Assembly: GCA_047974325.1 (NCBI GenBank)
Contig: JBKECE010000209.1
Coordinates: 1 to 6,996, forward strand
Direction: 5' to 3'
DNA: 6,996 nt
DNA from: QVMP01 sp047974325
Lineage (GTDB): Bacteria; Bacteroidota; Bacteroidia; Bacteroidales; Dysgonomonadaceae
In this document: positions 5,638 to 6,996 of the stretch, in pieces
How the letters are laid out: the number at the start of each line of letters is the position of its first letter
How positions within the stretch are numbered: position 1 is the stretch's first letter
Translations under genes and position numbers: made by a program
The notes under the pieces: model-generated
Databases searched by the model: none
Told to the model about the DNA's origin: nothing
What the model saw: only the letters and a program-made list of their open reading frames with translations

Positions 5638-6996
5638 TCACGGTTTCAATTTATATAAAACATAATTTTCCGTTTCGGCACTTCGCATATATTCCTGATC
5701 TACAATCTCAAAGAAGTGAGGATTGAACCTCCGGGAAGGATTTCTGTTCATGACCAACCATTTTGGAGGATGCGTCCTCATCATGTTATTTATGCTGGAG
5801 AAAATTTCATTGTCAACACTTCCGTGCCGATCTTGACAAAAGAAATACCGATAATAAGATTTTGAATCGGTAAACTGAAGAAATACACAACCTGTTGCAC
5901 CTGAATCATAGGTATACATCTGATTATATTCTTCCTGAGGTATATGGGATATAATGGATTTCATTTCGCGAAAGTCTACTGCCCTATCTTTCTCAAAATC
6001 ATTATTCCGTTCAACTTTTCTCATCTGCATCAACAACAAGAGTAATATTACAATAATATTGGCTATATAAATAAACGACTTCCGATTGAAAATGTCAAAA
6101 GAACACAAGATGAGTGCCATAGATAACGCAAGAGCGGGAATGATAGAAGTCATATAATGATTTGAAAACAAACCTATCTGCGTAGTGATGAGACTAAACA
6201 ATAGCAGCAAAATAATAAGCAAAATGTATGGATTCTTTTTATCTCTACGATATACAGCTATCAGGCTGAAAAACACGATAGCAAATGGAATTATGCGAGA
6301 AAACAAAGAACTCATTTTTTGCAAAAAAGACTCTTGCAGATTAGACTCAATATCTACGATATTCTTATAAACCGATGCTATTTCAGCATATTTGAAATTG
6401 AAAAGGAAAGAAGCATACAGCATTTCGGATAGAGCACCCACATATACAAAATAGATAAGAACAGGCAACGAAACAATAATGAATCCTATTGCAAAATAAA
6501 CAATCAGATTCTTCAACTCTTTCCAATTCTTGTCTTTTACAAAAACGATAAATATATAAAGCAGGCAAGCGCAGACACATCCTAGATTATTCAGGCGAAT
6601 CCAAAAGATAAAAGCACTGCTAGCTCCGATAACAACCAGATGCAGAAGTTTTATTTTATGTCGTCCCTCTTCTACAAAACGAATTGTGAAATAAACAACA
6701 ATCATGATGAAAGGCAGGCAATATTCTTCGGAAAGTCTTCCGCCTTCTATTGTGAGCGTAAAGTATAGTAATACCAGCAAATTCACCAGCAGGCTATTGC
6801 CGGGTGAAAGCCAATAACGCGCACTACGGTATGTTAAAAGTAAAGCGGTAGTAAGAAAAACGATTTGCATGACAAAAGCTCCCAGCCAATCACTCGATGA
6901 CAGATATTGATGAAAAGCTTCCACAAAAATCAAAATAGGACCCTTGTGATCAAAATAATTGACATAGGGAATCTGACCTTTCAAAAATAATTTGCC
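5638..6996 (-). CDS. GT39/ArnT-like membrane glycosyltransferase (N-terminus cut by window edge)
   Basis: The reading frame stays open to the last base, so the true start is to the right of the window; 452 residues are visible. The first visible residues, GKLFLKGQIPYVNYFDHKGP, match the loop that follows the first membrane helix in PMT/ArnT-like proteins, where a pattern like G..L..G.IPY.D.FDHKGP is typical. About 30-60 residues, including the first helix and the usual catalytic aspartate region, should be missing. A TTG at 6984 is possible but is an internal leucine by homology. Further features are EGGRLSEEYCLPF, the WIRLNN motif, NHYMTSIIPALAL in a late helix, about ten hydrophobic helices and a soluble C-terminal domain of about 110 residues ending in YVLYKLKP. 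The protein should sit in the inner membrane and move a sugar from a lipid carrier to an outward-facing acceptor. The substrate is not readable. It is not clearly related in sequence to the glycosyltransferase at 3730 beyond the general fold class, and 276 bases separate the two genes. Confidence 0.82.
   Translation of the reverse strand, partial: GKLFLKGQIPYVNYFDHKGPILIFVEAFHQYLSSSDWLGAFVMQIVFLTTALLLTYRSARYWLSPGNSLLVNLLVLLYFTLTIEGGRLSEEYCLPFIMIVVYFTIRFVEEGRHKIKLLHLVVIGASSAFIFWIRLNNLGCVCACLLYIFIVFVKDKNWKELKNLIVYFAIGFIIVSLPVLIYFVYVGALSEMLYASFLFNFKYAEIASVYKNIVDIESNLQESFLQKMSSLFSRIIPFAIVFFSLIAVYRRDKKNPYILLIILLLLFSLITTQIGLFSNHYMTSIIPALALSMALILCSFDIFNRKSFIYIANIIVILLLLLMQMRKVERNNDFEKDRAVDFREMKSIISHIPQEEYNQMYTYDSGATGCVFLQFTDSKSYYRYFFCQDRHGSVDNEIFSSINNMMRTHPPKWLVMNRNPSRRFNPHFFEIVDQEYMRSAETENYVLYKLKP

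Noticed and set aside
6185..6580. Short frames on both strands inside the right-hand glycosyltransferase
   Set aside because: Both overlap an intact, typical membrane glycosyltransferase reading frame and carry no signals of their own.

Overview
The window looks like ordinary chromosomal DNA from a Bacteroides-type organism (Bacteroidales). The evidence is low G+C with very AT-rich intergenic DNA, no Shine-Dalgarno sequences ahead of the starts, candidate promoters of the Bacteroides TAnnTTTG (-7) type, and proteins that read like Bacteroides homologues. Genus and species are an inference; no search was run.

Layout, left to right. (1) 1-445, minus: the first 148 residues of a long-chain flavodoxin (fldA), cut by the left edge. 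(2) 446-765: a 320-base AT-rich divergent intergenic region with a candidate promoter for each flanking gene and several short palindromes. (3) 766-2049, plus: a 12-TM nucleoside/H+ symporter of the NupG family. Its start is the ATG at 766, not the upstream TTG at 736, which lies inside the probable -7 box. A strong intrinsic terminator follows at 2077-2108. (4) 2191-3678, plus: a full-length bifunctional NAD(P)H-hydrate repair enzyme (nnr), starting with GTG. (5) 3730-5361, minus, convergent with nnr: a 543-residue polytopic membrane protein that is probably a GT-C glycosyltransferase. (6) 5362-5637: a 276-base gap that holds a less AT-rich block with inverted repeats, suspected to be a dispersed Bacteroides intergenic repeat. 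(7) 5638-6996, minus: a second, unrelated-looking GT39/ArnT-like membrane glycosyltransferase, cut at its N-terminus by the right edge.

How the genes fit together: the window is a set of separately transcribed housekeeping or envelope genes and not one system. Flavodoxin (electron transfer), nucleoside uptake and repair of damaged nicotinamide cofactors are metabolic functions. The two GT-C-type proteins suggest that lipid-linked sugars are used at the periplasmic face of the inner membrane, with unknown acceptors. I found no CRISPR array, tRNA, rRNA, transposase, toxin-antitoxin pair, defence gene or phage gene, and no convincing new multi-gene system. The least explained piece of DNA is the structured intergenic block at about 5422-5556.
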